Made by a program: the position numbers and the translations under genes. Positions 34,568-43,732 of a DNA stretch of 64,000 bases are shown here, in pieces. Position 1 is the first letter of the stretch. The number at the start of each line of letters is the position of its first letter. The stretch comes from Fretibacter sp964410285. Its GTDB lineage: Bacteria > Pseudomonadota > Alphaproteobacteria > Caulobacterales > Maricaulaceae. The notes beneath the pieces are model-generated. The model worked only from the letters and a program-made list of their open reading frames with translations. It made no database searches and was not told where the DNA came from. The stretch lies in the NCBI GenBank assembly GCA_964410285.1, contig CAYPFR010000002.1, forward strand, positions 1-64,000, given 5' to 3'.

Positions 34568-34661
34568 TCGCCGCATGTGAGCCGCCCATAAGCCTCTCTT
34601 GGCGTCTCTCTTGCGAAGGCGCGCCCATCTGCTTAGTCTGCTCTCAAACAAAGGATTCAAC

Positions 34662-36593
34662 ATGTCAAAATTCTCCCACTCATCTTTGGTTTTAGCCTTC
34701 TTCCTTGGGGCGACCCTGACAATAGCGAGTTGTACGCCCAAAGAGGCCGGCACAGCAAACAGCCCCGCAACACCAACAGATACGCCGGCTGGCAGCAAGC
34801 CCATGAGCGAGACAAATTTCACGGCCGATGCCTTTACCCAGTCCAATTATACAGATGTGCGGGTCACGCATTTGGACCTTGATCTTGACGTTAATTTTTA
34901 TGCCAAAATTCTTGACGGAATAGCAACGCTTACCTTTGAGCGCATTGATCCCAATGCAAAAACACTCATTCTTGACACCAAAGACCTGCTCATTAAGGCC
35001 GTGTCCGTAGAGACCAGCGGCGGTTTTGAACCCGCCAACCGGGTTATCATGTCGGCCGATCCCATACAGGGGTCTGCGCTCAAGATTGAAATCGGGGCAG
35101 AAGCGACGCGCGTTAAAATCGCCTATTCCACAACGCCTAAAGCCGAAGGTTTGCAGTGGCTCTCTCCCGCGCAGACCGCAGGCAAGAAAGAACCCTATCT
35201 CTTTTCCCAAGCGCAGGCGATAAACGCGCGCACGATTGCCCCGCTTCAGGATACGCCTGCCGTGCGCATGACCTATAACGCGCAGCTTCGGGTTCCAGAT
35301 GGGCTCTTGCCCCTCATGAGCGCCAAGCAGCTTGGGCAGCAAGAGGATGGGGCCTATGCCTTTGAAATGCCGCAGCCCATTCCCAGCTATCTTCTCGCGG
35401 TTGCGGTAGGCGACATTAAGTTTAAAGCGATTAATGATCATATTGGTGTTTATGCCGAGGAATATATTTTGGACGCCTCCGCAGAGGAGTTTTCAGAAAC
35501 CCCGCTCATGGAGGCCGAGAATGAAAAGCTTTATGGGCCCTACCGTTGGGGACGTTATGATCTAATTGTCTTGCCGCCAAGTTTTCCATATGGCGGCATG
35601 GAGAACCCCCGTCTTTCCTTCATGACGCCCACCCTTATTGCAGGTGATAAATCGCTGACCAATGTTGTCGCCCATGAGTTGGCCCATAGCTGGTCGGGAA
35701 ATCTGGTTACAAATTCCAACTGGCGCGATGCTTGGCTCAATGAGGGCTTTACGAGCTATGTCGAGAACCGTGTTATGGAAGCCCTATACGGCAAGGACCG
35801 AGCCGTCATGGAGCAAGCATTGGGTCTTGAGGATTTAAAACGCGATATAGCAGGCGCTTCCCGCCCCAGCCTCACTCAGCTTAAGCTGCCGGATGATTTG
35901 GTACATCCCGATGAGGCTTTCTCTCAGGTGGCCTATGTGAAAGGACAGTTCTTCTTAAATTTCTTAGAAGACAGATTTGGACGCGCGCTCTTTGATCCGT
36001 TTTTGAAAAATTATTTCAATGAATTTGCCTTTAAAGCCGTCACGACCGAGGATTTTTTGGACTATATGGAGCAACATCTACGCCCGAAAAAGCCGGAGGC
36101 AATCACCGACGCCGAGCTAAAGGAATGGGTTTACGGACAGGGCCTTCCCGCGACAGCGCGAAACCCGCAGTCCGATGCCTTTGATAAAGTCGCCGCGCAA
36201 TCTGCCCGTTTTATAGCCGGCGAAATTACGGCCGGGGAGCTTATGACGCAGGATTGGTCAACCCATGAATGGCTACATTTCCTAAACGGCCTCCCGAAAC
36301 TCACGCAGACACAGCTGAAATCATTGGATGAGACCTTTGGACTGACGGGCACGCAAAACGCCGAGACGGCCTTTGCGTGGTATATGCAGACCATAAAGGC
36401 CGACTACGGGCCGGCATTTCCCGATTTGGAACAGTTTTTAATGAGTGTGGGACGGGGAAAGTTCATTTACCGCCTTTACGGCGCACTTGATAGCGCCGGT
36501 AAGTCGGAATGGGCTAATCGTGTATTCGCGGCCGCCAAACCAGGTTACCACCCTATCGCGCAGCGCAGAATTACGGACATTTTGGGTGGTTAA
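34662..36593 (+). CDS. Exported M1-family aminopeptidase (leukotriene A4 hydrolase-like) lipoprotein
   Basis: A 643-residue zinc metallopeptidase. After a lipoprotein-type signal with lipobox TIASC (Cys near residue 24) comes the beta-saddle domain. The exopeptidase motif is GGMENPRLSF, the zinc site HELAHSW with the third ligand in WLNEGFTSYVENRV, and a C-terminal helical Leuk-A4-hydro-like domain lies at about 500-643. It probably trims peptides in the periplasm or at the outer membrane. The ATG at 34662 is preceded by AAGGA; the earlier ATG at 34599 would bury the signal. No operon partner is evident. Confidence 0.9.
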   Translation: MSKFSHSSLVLAFFLGATLTIASCTPKEAGTANSPATPTDTPAGSKPMSETNFTADAFTQSNYTDVRVTHLDLDLDVNFYAKILDGIATLTFERIDPNAKTLILDTKDLLIKAVSVETSGGFEPANRVIMSADPIQGSALKIEIGAEATRVKIAYSTTPKAEGLQWLSPAQTAGKKEPYLFSQAQAINARTIAPLQDTPAVRMTYNAQLRVPDGLLPLMSAKQLGQQEDGAYAFEMPQPIPSYLLAVAVGDIKFKAINDHIGVYAEEYILDASAEEFSETPLMEAENEKLYGPYRWGRYDLIVLPPSFPYGGMENPRLSFMTPTLIAGDKSLTNVVAHELAHSWSGNLVTNSNWRDAWLNEGFTSYVENRVMEALYGKDRAVMEQALGLEDLKRDIAGASRPSLTQLKLPDDLVHPDEAFSQVAYVKGQFFLNFLEDRFGRALFDPFLKNYFNEFAFKAVTTEDFLDYMEQHLRPKKPEAITDAELKEWVYGQGLPATARNPQSDAFDKVAAQSARFIAGEITAGELMTQDWSTHEWLHFLNGLPKLTQTQLKSLDETFGLTGTQNAETAFAWYMQTIKADYGPAFPDLEQFLMSVGRGKFIYRLYGALDSAGKSEWANRVFAAAKPGYHPIAQRRITDILGG

Positions 36594-36609
36594 CTCCCTC
36601 ACCTAAAAA

Positions 36610-36640
36610 GCGAAAAGGGAGAAATTTTTGCCCTTTTCGC
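36610..36640. terminator. Stem-loop downstream of the M1 peptidase gene
   Basis: A perfect ten-base stem, GCGAAAAGGG / CCCTTTTCGC, with an 11-base loop begins 16 bases after the peptidase stop. A run of five T follows only on the minus strand. It could terminate plus-strand transcription weakly, or block antisense transcription from the other side. Confidence 0.5.
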
Positions 36641-36705
36641 CCCAAAAGTGTGTTTTGGCACTTGGCTTGCAAAGCCTGAACTTCAACAGATTAATGAGGT
36701 TCAGA

Positions 36706-37242
36706 ATGACTTATATTACCAAGCCTTCCATATCATTGGCGGAAACGCTTAAGGCGCGTCTGAACAAGATTGATCTTAGCAAAACCACGCTTCGTAAAAT
36801 CGCTATTGGCGGCGTGCTAAGCTGCGCGGGCATGATGGCAATCATCACTCTGTCTCCCAATAAATCAGATGAGCCCGCCGCACAAAGCCACGCCGAATTT
36901 ACGGCCAATCCAGAATACACCACGAAATCGCAGACTAGCCCGAAAATCCCGGGTCAAGCGGTCACGGCCTCAACGCTGGAGACGAAAGCCAGCGCAATCC
37001 CCGGTGAAAAATTCTATCGCACGGTCGACAACGCCGTCAGAGACGTGCAAATGGACCTGATGGTCAAAGGCAAGCCCTTGCGCACCGCCGTGCAAAATAA
37101 TGATAACCCTATCAAGGCATTCCTCATAAAGCTCATGCGCCTAATCACATTGCCGGGAATATTTATTGGTCTGGCTTTCATCTTCTGCCTCGGGTTCCTT
37201 GGTTTCATTAGGCCGGACGGCGAGGACCTCGGAAACTACTAA
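36706..37242 (+). CDS. Hypothetical membrane protein with two transmembrane segments
   Basis: A 178-residue protein I do not recognise. From ATG 36706, which has GAGG six bases upstream, there is a short charged N-terminus and a first hydrophobic helix at about residues 33-52 (IAIGGVLSCAGMMAIITL). A polar, Thr/Ser/Lys-rich middle of about 95 residues follows, then a second helix at about 148-170 (LPGIFIGLAFIFCLGFLGFI). The layout suggests both ends in the cytoplasm with a periplasmic loop. The frame extended to 36628 would run through the stem-loop and is rejected. It converges on rluA and has no informative neighbours. Confidence 0.65.
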   Translation: MTYITKPSISLAETLKARLNKIDLSKTTLRKIAIGGVLSCAGMMAIITLSPNKSDEPAAQSHAEFTANPEYTTKSQTSPKIPGQAVTASTLETKASAIPGEKFYRTVDNAVRDVQMDLMVKGKPLRTAVQNNDNPIKAFLIKLMRLITLPGIFIGLAFIFCLGFLGFIRPDGEDLGNY

Positions 37243-37306
37243 TCATACGCCGGGCGCACGATCAAGAACTCCCACTTTTGATCCCCCATTTTTAAATCTC
37301 CCACAT

Positions 37307-37963
37307 TTAAAACTGGGCGGGCGCGTGGAACTCCAACCACGCGCCCCCGCTTGGGTTTCGGATAGATAAATATTCCGCATGAAGCTGTAGTCGGTTGGCT
37401 GACTTGAACGCTTTCTCATGGGCATAAAGCCGGTCGCCGATAATTGGGTGCCCCATTTCAAGACAATGAACGCGCAATTGATGGCTACGCCCGGTCAATG
37501 GGAATAAAGCAAGCCGCGTAATACCTGTCTCACGCCGTGTCACCTCCCATTTTGTTGTGGCCGGCTTCCCCGTTTCAAAACAAACCTTTTGCAGGGGCCG
37601 GTTAGGCCAGTCGCAGATCAACGGTAAGTCAATATTGCCCTCATCCCCCCTCACGTCGCCCCATACCCGCGCCGCATAGCTTTTGCGCGCCATGCGCTTC
37701 TCAAATTGCAGGCCCAAATGCCGCTGCGCCGCGGGATTAGCAGCAAAAACCATGAGGCCAGACGTCGCCATATCAAGACGGTGGACCGTAAGTGCGTTTG
37801 GGATAATCTCTTGCAGACGTGACTGCGCGCAATCTGGTTCTGATTTTCCAGGCACGGATAACAGCCCGCTTGGTTTATTGATTACAATCAAGTTTTGCCC
37901 GTGATGAATAATTTCTAGCGGCGCATCAGGCGGCGCATATTCAAATTCACGTTTAGGTATCAT
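37307..37963 (-). CDS. RluA-family pseudouridine synthase
   Basis: A 218-residue pseudouridine synthase of the compact RluA type with no S4 domain. The catalytic aspartate lies in the signature HRLDMATSGLMVFA. Also present are INKPSGLLSVPG near the N-terminus and PLTGRSHQLRVHCLEMGHPIIGD towards the C-terminus. RluA of E. coli modifies both 23S rRNA and some tRNAs; the target here cannot be assigned. It lies six bases downstream of rnd on the same strand, so both may be one RNA-maturation transcript. Confidence 0.88.
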   Translation of the reverse strand: MIPKREFEYAPPDAPLEIIHHGQNLIVINKPSGLLSVPGKSEPDCAQSRLQEIIPNALTVHRLDMATSGLMVFAANPAAQRHLGLQFEKRMARKSYAARVWGDVRGDEGNIDLPLICDWPNRPLQKVCFETGKPATTKWEVTRRETGITRLALFPLTGRSHQLRVHCLEMGHPIIGDRLYAHEKAFKSANRLQLHAEYLSIRNPSGGAWLEFHAPAQF

Positions 37964-37969
37964 TCGCGC

Positions 37970-39127
37970 TTAGATTTCCTCGGCGACAACTTCCGAACCC
38001 TCTAATCTTAGCGCAATTTTCCCTTGCAGCATACGCAGCGCATCTTCTCCAAAAACCTCTCGGCGCCATCCCGTTAGCGCGGAAATTTTCGCTGCCTCAC
38101 CAAAAGCCGCAAGCTGCTCTATATCTGCATTATTCGCCACGAGGCGCGGCGCGATATCCACATATTCCGTTCGAAGCCGCAAGAGTGTTTTTAGCATCTC
38201 GACGGCCGCGCCCGTATTTGGCGGCATATTTTTGCGGCGCTGCACATCAGGGGCATAGGCATCAGCATTTGAAACCGCGGCGTCAATCGCTTCTAAAAGG
38301 GTTTTTGCTTTCGATGATTTCTCAAACCCTCGCGGAATAGACCGAAGACGCTCCAGTGCTTTTAAATCGGTCGGCTTATTAAGAGCAAGATCATAAACAC
38401 TATCATCCTTCAGGACGCGGCGGCGCGGAATATCACGGGCTATGGCTTCTCGTTCGCGCCATGCAGCGACGGCCTTCAAGGCTGCAAGATAGGGCTTTTT
38501 ATAATTTCTGATTTTCAACCGCTCCCAGGCGGCCTCGGGTTCAAATGTATAAAGGCTCTGATCCATTTGCGGGATCATTTCCTCCATCACCCACTCATAT
38601 CGCCCGCGTTCCTTTAATTCTTCAATCATCGCGGGGTAGAGATCACGTAAATGGGTCACATCTCCCATGGCATAACTGAGCTGCTTGGGCGAAAGCGGGC
38701 GGCGCGACCAATCGGTAAAGCGCGCACCTTTATCAAGAGAGATGTCCAGCCGTCCCTTCACAAGCGCCATATATCCGCAGCTATCCCCAAACCCGAGCGC
38801 CATAGCTGCGATCTGCGTGTCAAACAAAGGCGCGGGCACGGCCTTGCATAGCATGTAAAAAATTTCCATATCCTGACGCGCGGCGTGCATGACCTTTGTG
38901 ATGCTTGGCTGCATCAAAAGCGCGAGAAAGGCTGACATATCTATGCCCTCGGCGAGCGGGTCAATTATCGCCTCGCTGTCTTCTGTCGCGGCCTGTATCA
39001 GGCAGAGCTGGCTGTAAAATGTGCTCTCTCGCATGAATTCTGTATCCACGCATAAAAAGTCTTTATTTTTGGCCGCCTCGCAAAATGCATTTAAGGCTTT
39101 GGTCGTTGTGATCACATTCATGTTCAA
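37970..39127 (-). CDS. rnd: Ribonuclease D
   Basis: RNase D is a 3'-5' exonuclease that trims tRNA precursors. The 385-residue protein has the DEDD nuclease motifs: VDTEFMRESTFYSQLCLIQ (Exo I), the HAARQDMEIF segment with FDTQIAAMALGFG (Exo II), and YAMGDVTHLRDLYPAM (Exo III). An HRDC-like helical domain follows (about 210-285, LKAVAAWREREAIARDIPRRRVLKDD). Its ATG at 39127 is preceded by another in-frame Met two residues in. It probably shares a transcript with rluA. Confidence 0.93.
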   Translation of the reverse strand: MNMNVITTTKALNAFCEAAKNKDFLCVDTEFMRESTFYSQLCLIQAATEDSEAIIDPLAEGIDMSAFLALLMQPSITKVMHAARQDMEIFYMLCKAVPAPLFDTQIAAMALGFGDSCGYMALVKGRLDISLDKGARFTDWSRRPLSPKQLSYAMGDVTHLRDLYPAMIEELKERGRYEWVMEEMIPQMDQSLYTFEPEAAWERLKIRNYKKPYLAALKAVAAWREREAIARDIPRRRVLKDDSVYDLALNKPTDLKALERLRSIPRGFEKSSKAKTLLEAIDAAVSNADAYAPDVQRRKNMPPNTGAAVEMLKTLLRLRTEYVDIAPRLVANNADIEQLAAFGEAAKISALTGWRREVFGEDALRMLQGKIALRLEGSEVVAEEI

Positions 39128-39159
39128 GGCCTATCAGCCCCCGCCAGATTCGTCACCTG

Positions 39160-40815
39160 TTAATGACCCCCCAAAATTCCTGTACGAACATTGTAATCAA
39201 CGGCAAGGCCATAATCAGGGTCATCATCGCTATCAACAATTAGCTGACCTGCCTTTTTTAGTAGCTTGTGGCTCTCTTTGGACAAGTGCCTTAGCTGTAG
39301 GTTTTTGCCGGCGTTCTGATAGCTCTCTGCCAAAGCATCAATAGCCTGCAGGGCAGACTGATCAACAACACGGCTAGCTGCAAAATCAACCACCACCAGA
39401 TCAGGGTCATTTTGCGGATCAAACATCTCTTCAAAACCTTCGGCGGACCCAAAGAACAGCGGCCCTTCGATAGAATAAATCTTCTCGCCGTTCTCGCCTT
39501 GCGTTATCTGCGCATCTATTCGGCGCGCATTATTCCACGCATAGGCAAGGGCCGAGACGATCACTCCGACAACGACAGCGACTGCCAAATCGTGCCAAAC
39601 GGTCACAACTGTCACCAGTATAATGACAAAAGCGTCGATCGCAGGCACCTTGCGCATTATCGAAAAACTCTGCCAAGCAAAGGTGCCAATTACGACCATA
39701 AACATCACCCCGACCAGCGCCGCAAGCGGAATTTGCTCGATCAATGGCGAAGCAAAGAGGATAAATGAGAGCAAAAATAAAGCCGCAGCAATCCCTGCCA
39801 AACGCGTGCGCCCGCCCGACTTTACATTAATCATGGACTGACCGATCATCGCGCAGCCGCCCATGCCGCCAAAAAAACCTGTCGCCACATTGGCAACGCC
39901 TTGTGCCACGCATTCTTGGGAGGCCCCGCCTCGCTTATTGGTAATGCGCCCAACAAGGTTGAGTGTCAGCAGGCTTTCGATCAATCCAATCGCGGCAAGG
40001 ACTATGGCATGCGGAAGAATGATTCTGAATGTCTCAAGCGTTAGCGGCACGCTTGGGATATGAAACGACGGCAATCCCCCTTTGATCGAGGCCAAATCCC
40101 CCACCCGCGGAACGTCAATATTGAAGACAATGACAATGGCCGCAACAATCCCAATACCCGCCAGCGGGGCCGGAATAAATTTGGTAACTTTGGGCGTGAG
40201 GTTAATGATCAACATCGTCAGCCCAACCAACCCTAGCATTAAAAACAGGGGCATGCCGGTCATATAGTCTGCATCAAATATACTTGGGCCGTGCCCGCCG
40301 CCCTCCCCGCCAGCGGCAAGATCAACTGCATGTTCACCGCCCGGAATTTGAAACTGCGTGAGCTGGGCCAGGAAAATCACAATCGCGAGGCCATTTACAA
40401 ACCCCAACATCACCGGATGGGGCACGAGCCGGATAAATTTACCCAGATGAAAGACACCCGCGAGCACTTGCAAAATCCCCATCAGTACGACTGTGGCGAA
40501 TAGATATTCCACGCCGTGCTGCGCTACCAAGGCGACCATAACAACCGCCAGCGCGCCCGTAGCCCCGGAGATCATGCCCGGCCGGCCGCCAAAAACGGCG
40601 GTGATAAGCCCAACCATAAAGGCCGCATAAAGCCCGACCAAAGGATGCACCCCCGCCACAAAGGCAAAGGCGACAGCCTCGGGCACCAGAGCCAGCGCCA
40701 CCGTCAACCCTGACAGCACTTCTGTTTTCACCCGCGCAGGCGTGAAAGCAATATCGCCCGTACCGGACCCATCACCGATGCGGTCAGCGAAAGCGGAAAG
40801 TGTAGTGCGTATCAT
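39160..40815 (-). CDS. SulP-family anion transporter with STAS domain
   Basis: A 551-residue inner-membrane transporter with 12-14 hydrophobic segments and the SulP core motifs SGLTVALALVPEAVAFAFVAGV near the N-terminus and NVATGFFGGMGGCAMIGQSMIN in the middle. A cytoplasmic STAS domain lies at about 430-530 (GPLFFGSAEGFEEMF, VVVDFAASRVVDQSALQAIDALA). Substrates in the family include sulfate and bicarbonate; the A/Q/M-rich signature cannot decide. It is not linked to the cys operon 23 kb away. The 151-base divergent region with the DUF2256 gene holds two small hairpins. Confidence 0.9.
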   Translation of the reverse strand: MIRTTLSAFADRIGDGSGTGDIAFTPARVKTEVLSGLTVALALVPEAVAFAFVAGVHPLVGLYAAFMVGLITAVFGGRPGMISGATGALAVVMVALVAQHGVEYLFATVVLMGILQVLAGVFHLGKFIRLVPHPVMLGFVNGLAIVIFLAQLTQFQIPGGEHAVDLAAGGEGGGHGPSIFDADYMTGMPLFLMLGLVGLTMLIINLTPKVTKFIPAPLAGIGIVAAIVIVFNIDVPRVGDLASIKGGLPSFHIPSVPLTLETFRIILPHAIVLAAIGLIESLLTLNLVGRITNKRGGASQECVAQGVANVATGFFGGMGGCAMIGQSMINVKSGGRTRLAGIAAALFLLSFILFASPLIEQIPLAALVGVMFMVVIGTFAWQSFSIMRKVPAIDAFVIILVTVVTVWHDLAVAVVVGVIVSALAYAWNNARRIDAQITQGENGEKIYSIEGPLFFGSAEGFEEMFDPQNDPDLVVVDFAASRVVDQSALQAIDALAESYQNAGKNLQLRHLSKESHKLLKKAGQLIVDSDDDPDYGLAVDYNVRTGILGGH

Positions 40816-40966
40816 TATGTATCCTTTTAGCCCGCTCGGTTTATTTGGCCGAGAGGCTACCCGCGCGTGATAACCATGTTCGCGCCAGATGCAAGGGGAA
40901 GGACGGTTCGACGTCCGGTCTTGTAATTCCTCTCCGGTGGATTATGAGGGGATATGAGCTGTATTC
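40816..40966. promoter_or_regulatory. Divergent region between SulP transporter and DUF2256 gene
   Basis: This 151-base spacer contains two short inverted repeats: CTCGG/CCGAG at 40835-40853 (nine-base loop) and GGACG/CGTCC at 40901-40916 (six-base loop). The first would lie in the SulP leader transcript close to its start codon. I see no convincing known riboswitch; promoters for both genes must lie here. Confidence 0.3.
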
Positions 40967-41101
40967 ATGGGACATAAAAAGCCAAATCTACCCAGCAAAA
41001 TGTGCCCGATTTGCGAGCGTCCATTCACATGGCGCAAGAAATGGGAAAAAAACTGGGATGAAGTCCGCTATTGTTCAGAAAGGTGCCGGCGCGCGAAATG
41101 A
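40967..41101 (+). CDS. DUF2256 small zinc-finger-like protein
   Basis: A 44-residue protein easily missed by size. Translation gives a Lys-rich start (MGHKKPNLPSK), then two cysteine pairs, C13-x2-C16 in CPICERPFTWRKKWEKNW and C36-x3-C40 in YCSERCRRAK. This is the DUF2256 pattern, a probable four-cysteine zinc knuckle with a conserved FTWRKKW core. Its TGA stop overlaps the ATG of the next gene (ATGA), so the two are translationally coupled. DUF2256 genes often sit near cryptochrome/photolyase-type genes in marine bacteria (from memory); none is present here. Function unknown. Confidence 0.85.
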   Translation: MGHKKPNLPSKMCPICERPFTWRKKWEKNWDEVRYCSERCRRAK

Positions 41102-41838
41102 CCTTCGAGAGTTTTCAATCCGGGCTGAATATAGCCGTCATCGGCGCGAGCGGCGGCATCGGCAATGCCCTTATCCAAGCCTGCGTCGCCGATCCAAAAA
41201 CCGCGCATATATTTGCACTCTCGCGGCAGGGAAAGGACCATCCTTCCAAAAAAGTGACCCCCCTGCCCTTTGATTTCACTCAGGAATCAAGCCTGCTTAC
41301 GGCTGCGGACAGACTCAAAGAGTCTGGGGCAATGGATATTGTCATTGTTGCAACGGGTCTTTTGCAAGATAACGATATTTCGCCTGAGAAAAATATGCGC
41401 GCCCTAAATTCTGAGAGTTTCGCCAAGAGCTTGCATATTAACACGATCGGGCCGGCGATGTGCGCGAAATCTTTTCTGCCGCTGTTGCGGCGCGACCGGA
41501 AAGCTGTTTTCGCCGTGCTGTCGGCGCGGGTCGGCAGCATATCCGATAACCGCCTTGGGGGATGGTATGCCTACCGCGCCTCCAAGGCTGCCCTAAATAT
41601 GGTAATCAAGACACTCTCTATTGAACATAGCCGCCGGTTCAAAGACAGCATCATCGTCGGCTTGCACCCCGGCACGGTAGATACAGATTTATCCAAACCA
41701 TTCCAAAGCAATGTTCCTGAGGGTAAGCTCTTCACACCTGAATATAGCGCGGGTAAGCTGCTCTCTGTCATCGACAGGCTTACGCCCCAAGACAGCGGAG
41801 ATGTGTTTGATTGGGCCGGAGAGAAAATCCCCGCCTAA
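41098..41838 (+). CDS. Short-chain dehydrogenase/reductase (C-factor-like)
   Basis: A 246-residue Rossmann-fold oxidoreductase with the NAD(P) motif VIGASGGIGNALIQ, the VATGLL segment replacing NNAG, and the catalytic Tyr-x3-Lys in WYAYRASKAALNMV. The terminal AGEKIPA is short, as in the CsgA/C-factor-like subfamily. The start ATG 41098 overlaps the DUF2256 stop; the upstream in-frame ATG 41071 lies inside that gene and is rejected. The substrate is not recognisable. Coupling to DUF2256 suggests a shared process. Confidence 0.85.
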   Translation: MTFESFQSGLNIAVIGASGGIGNALIQACVADPKTAHIFALSRQGKDHPSKKVTPLPFDFTQESSLLTAADRLKESGAMDIVIVATGLLQDNDISPEKNMRALNSESFAKSLHINTIGPAMCAKSFLPLLRRDRKAVFAVLSARVGSISDNRLGGWYAYRASKAALNMVIKTLSIEHSRRFKDSIIVGLHPGTVDTDLSKPFQSNVPEGKLFTPEYSAGKLLSVIDRLTPQDSGDVFDWAGEKIPA

Positions 41839-41871
41839 TCGTGCCCATAATCGTGCTGCGCCGGTGCCTGC

Positions 41872-42489
41872 TTAGGCCTGCATATGGCGCGCCGCATAGG
41901 CTTTGCTTATATCGGATTTATCCCTTTGCGCCTGTGCTTCAAGTGCAGCCACATGGCGCTCCAGAGCCGAAACAGTGCGCTCAGAGCGAGAGATCATATA
42001 ATCCACAAGATCCCGGCTGACTTGCCGGCCATGGGAGGCAAACAGCCCTCTGACAATATCACCTAGCAACTGATCATCTGCTTCCGGCAGCTCGAAAGCG
42101 GGCGTATTATCCAGCCGGGACCGCAGGTCAGGCAAAGCCACCTCCCAAAGCCAAGGGTGTTTTCGCGCTGACATAAGCAAGGCCTGCACTTGGCCTGTAA
42201 GGGCGCGGTTGATATGGGAAAACAATTCAATTTCCTCATATCCCTCGGCATTATCAATAAACACCGCTTCGGGATGTTCGGCGGCCCATGCCGTGCCGAT
42301 ATGGGTTTTTCCGCAGCCATGAGGCCCGAATAAGGCAAATATGGGCGACGGCCACGCCGTAAAATCACGGATGCGAGCCACAATGGCTTCATTACTGGGC
42401 GAGAGCACAAATGTCTCAAAGCTTAAGGGCCGATCAGGGGCGAGCTTTAAAGGAAGCTGCTGAAATAAGTCTTGGGGCGATATCGCCAT
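41872..42489 (-). CDS. hdaA: HdaA, DnaA-inactivating AAA+ protein
   Basis: HdaA (Hda in E. coli) binds the DNA polymerase sliding clamp and stimulates ATP hydrolysis by DnaA, limiting re-initiation. The 205-residue protein has a clamp-binding motif QLPLKL at residues 11-16, followed by a compact DnaA-like AAA+ domain (LFGPHGCGKTHIGTAW Walker A, and the arginine-rich lid around YMISRSERTVSALERH). No DNA-binding domain IV is present, as expected. ATG 42489 is chosen over the TTG three codons earlier. It lies 18 bases after the DUF2066 gene and converges with the SDR gene. Confidence 0.9.
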   Translation of the reverse strand: MAISPQDLFQQLPLKLAPDRPLSFETFVLSPSNEAIVARIRDFTAWPSPIFALFGPHGCGKTHIGTAWAAEHPEAVFIDNAEGYEEIELFSHINRALTGQVQALLMSARKHPWLWEVALPDLRSRLDNTPAFELPEADDQLLGDIVRGLFASHGRQVSRDLVDYMISRSERTVSALERHVAALEAQAQRDKSDISKAYAARHMQA

Positions 42490-42507
42490 AGGCCTCAAGC
42501 CCGCCGT

Positions 42508-43569
42508 CTAGGGCCGCGCAGGGGGCCGGTAGCTATTGCGCGCCAAATAGACGCCAATTGCGGGATCGGTCTCTATGCGCACGCCCTTATAAGAAAGTTC
42601 ATTAGACAGTCGGGACATATCCCCAATCGTCAGCGTCATCAGGGCTCCGTCTTTTGAAAGAGCGTCAAGACGCGCATCGGTGATTTGGGCGGAGCTGTTG
42701 ATAACGTCTTGCAAACGCGTCCAGTCCTCAAAGGAATTATAAAGGACGGAGACAACCATGGTTTGCGCATTGGCAGCAAGATTAACGGAGGCGTCTTTCC
42801 ACTCCGCCTCGAGCGTTTCGACAACCTTATTGGCAGCGCTACGCGGATCATTTGCGATTATCGTACCGGCATTGGACGTCACGCCTGTATCAACCGCAAT
42901 ATCGGTCAGGTAAATTTGATAGGTTGGCGCGCCGCCCTCTGCCCGCGCGATCAACACCTGATTAACGCCTGCCGCCGCAGCCGCCGCTTTGATCGCAGCC
43001 ACATTCCCGGACACTGCATCCGCTGCCGAGACAAAGCCTGCAGCTTCGGGATTACTCATAATAGGCGTGAGCGCATGGCTATGTCCGCCTGAAGCCCACG
43101 CGTCCGTCCAGTCATTTTGCGCGTTTGGCGCCTCGCCGTTTAAGACAGCTATGACAAGACGCGGACGAGACTGGGTCGTGATCATATTCATTCCCGCATC
43201 TTCGATATATTTTTTCACGCGGCGCGGATTGAAGGCTACCGTAATATCGCCAAGATAACGATTGGCCGAGCGCTTCTCATTTCCAATTTGCTGCCCACGA
43301 ATGATCGCACGCGCCGCCTCAATAGTCATGGGTTGTAGATTGGCACTCGCGCGCTCACTCGCCAGTGTTAGCCGCTCTATCAAGAGCTCAGCCGCGCGAA
43401 CCTGCCCCTGCTCCGTGGCAGCAATTTGGGCATTGATTGCCGTATCCGCTCGGGCATCAACTGGAACGCCGCTCACGGTAAATGGGTCCGCTCCCAATGC
43501 CTGCATAGGCAGCAATACGGCCAAAAGGACGGCAAACACAGTCAAAACAGGTGTAAACATTTTTCTCAT
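42508..43569 (-). CDS. DUF2066 exported protein
   Basis: A 353-residue protein with a clear Sec signal peptide (LTVFAVLLAVLLPMQALGA) and the DUF2066 N-terminal region (FTVSGVPVDARADTAINAQIAATEQGQVRAAELLIERL, NRYLGDITVAFNPRRVKKYI). The rest is an alanine-rich alpha/beta domain. The family is found next to hdaA and purM in alphaproteobacteria, but its role is unknown; export to the periplasm is the supported statement. It likely shares a transcript with hdaA and is divergent from purM. Confidence 0.82.
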   Translation of the reverse strand: MRKMFTPVLTVFAVLLAVLLPMQALGADPFTVSGVPVDARADTAINAQIAATEQGQVRAAELLIERLTLASERASANLQPMTIEAARAIIRGQQIGNEKRSANRYLGDITVAFNPRRVKKYIEDAGMNMITTQSRPRLVIAVLNGEAPNAQNDWTDAWASGGHSHALTPIMSNPEAAGFVSAADAVSGNVAAIKAAAAAAGVNQVLIARAEGGAPTYQIYLTDIAVDTGVTSNAGTIIANDPRSAANKVVETLEAEWKDASVNLAANAQTMVVSVLYNSFEDWTRLQDVINSSAQITDARLDALSKDGALMTLTIGDMSRLSNELSYKGVRIETDPAIGVYLARNSYRPPARP

Positions 43570-43732
43570 ATTTTTTTCCTATACCGCTTTGCCCCCCGCG
43601 CAAAGTGGATTTAGCGGTTGAAACGTTGCATTCTTCGCGCAAACATCATTCCGCGCCAAGACTCTCCTTGCACCGAGTCGATTTTTGGGCTTTTTAGCGT
43701 CCAACATAAGGCGAAGCTTCCGAGGGCCCAAA

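Noticed and set aside
34692..35441. 249-residue antisense frame in the M1 peptidase gene
   Set aside because: Lies entirely inside a gene with clear catalytic motifs; its own translation shows no family and no ribosome-binding site.
40816..40966. Riboswitch upstream of the SulP transporter
   Set aside because: Only two short stems were visible; no match to the SAM, SAH or other riboswitch cores that I know.
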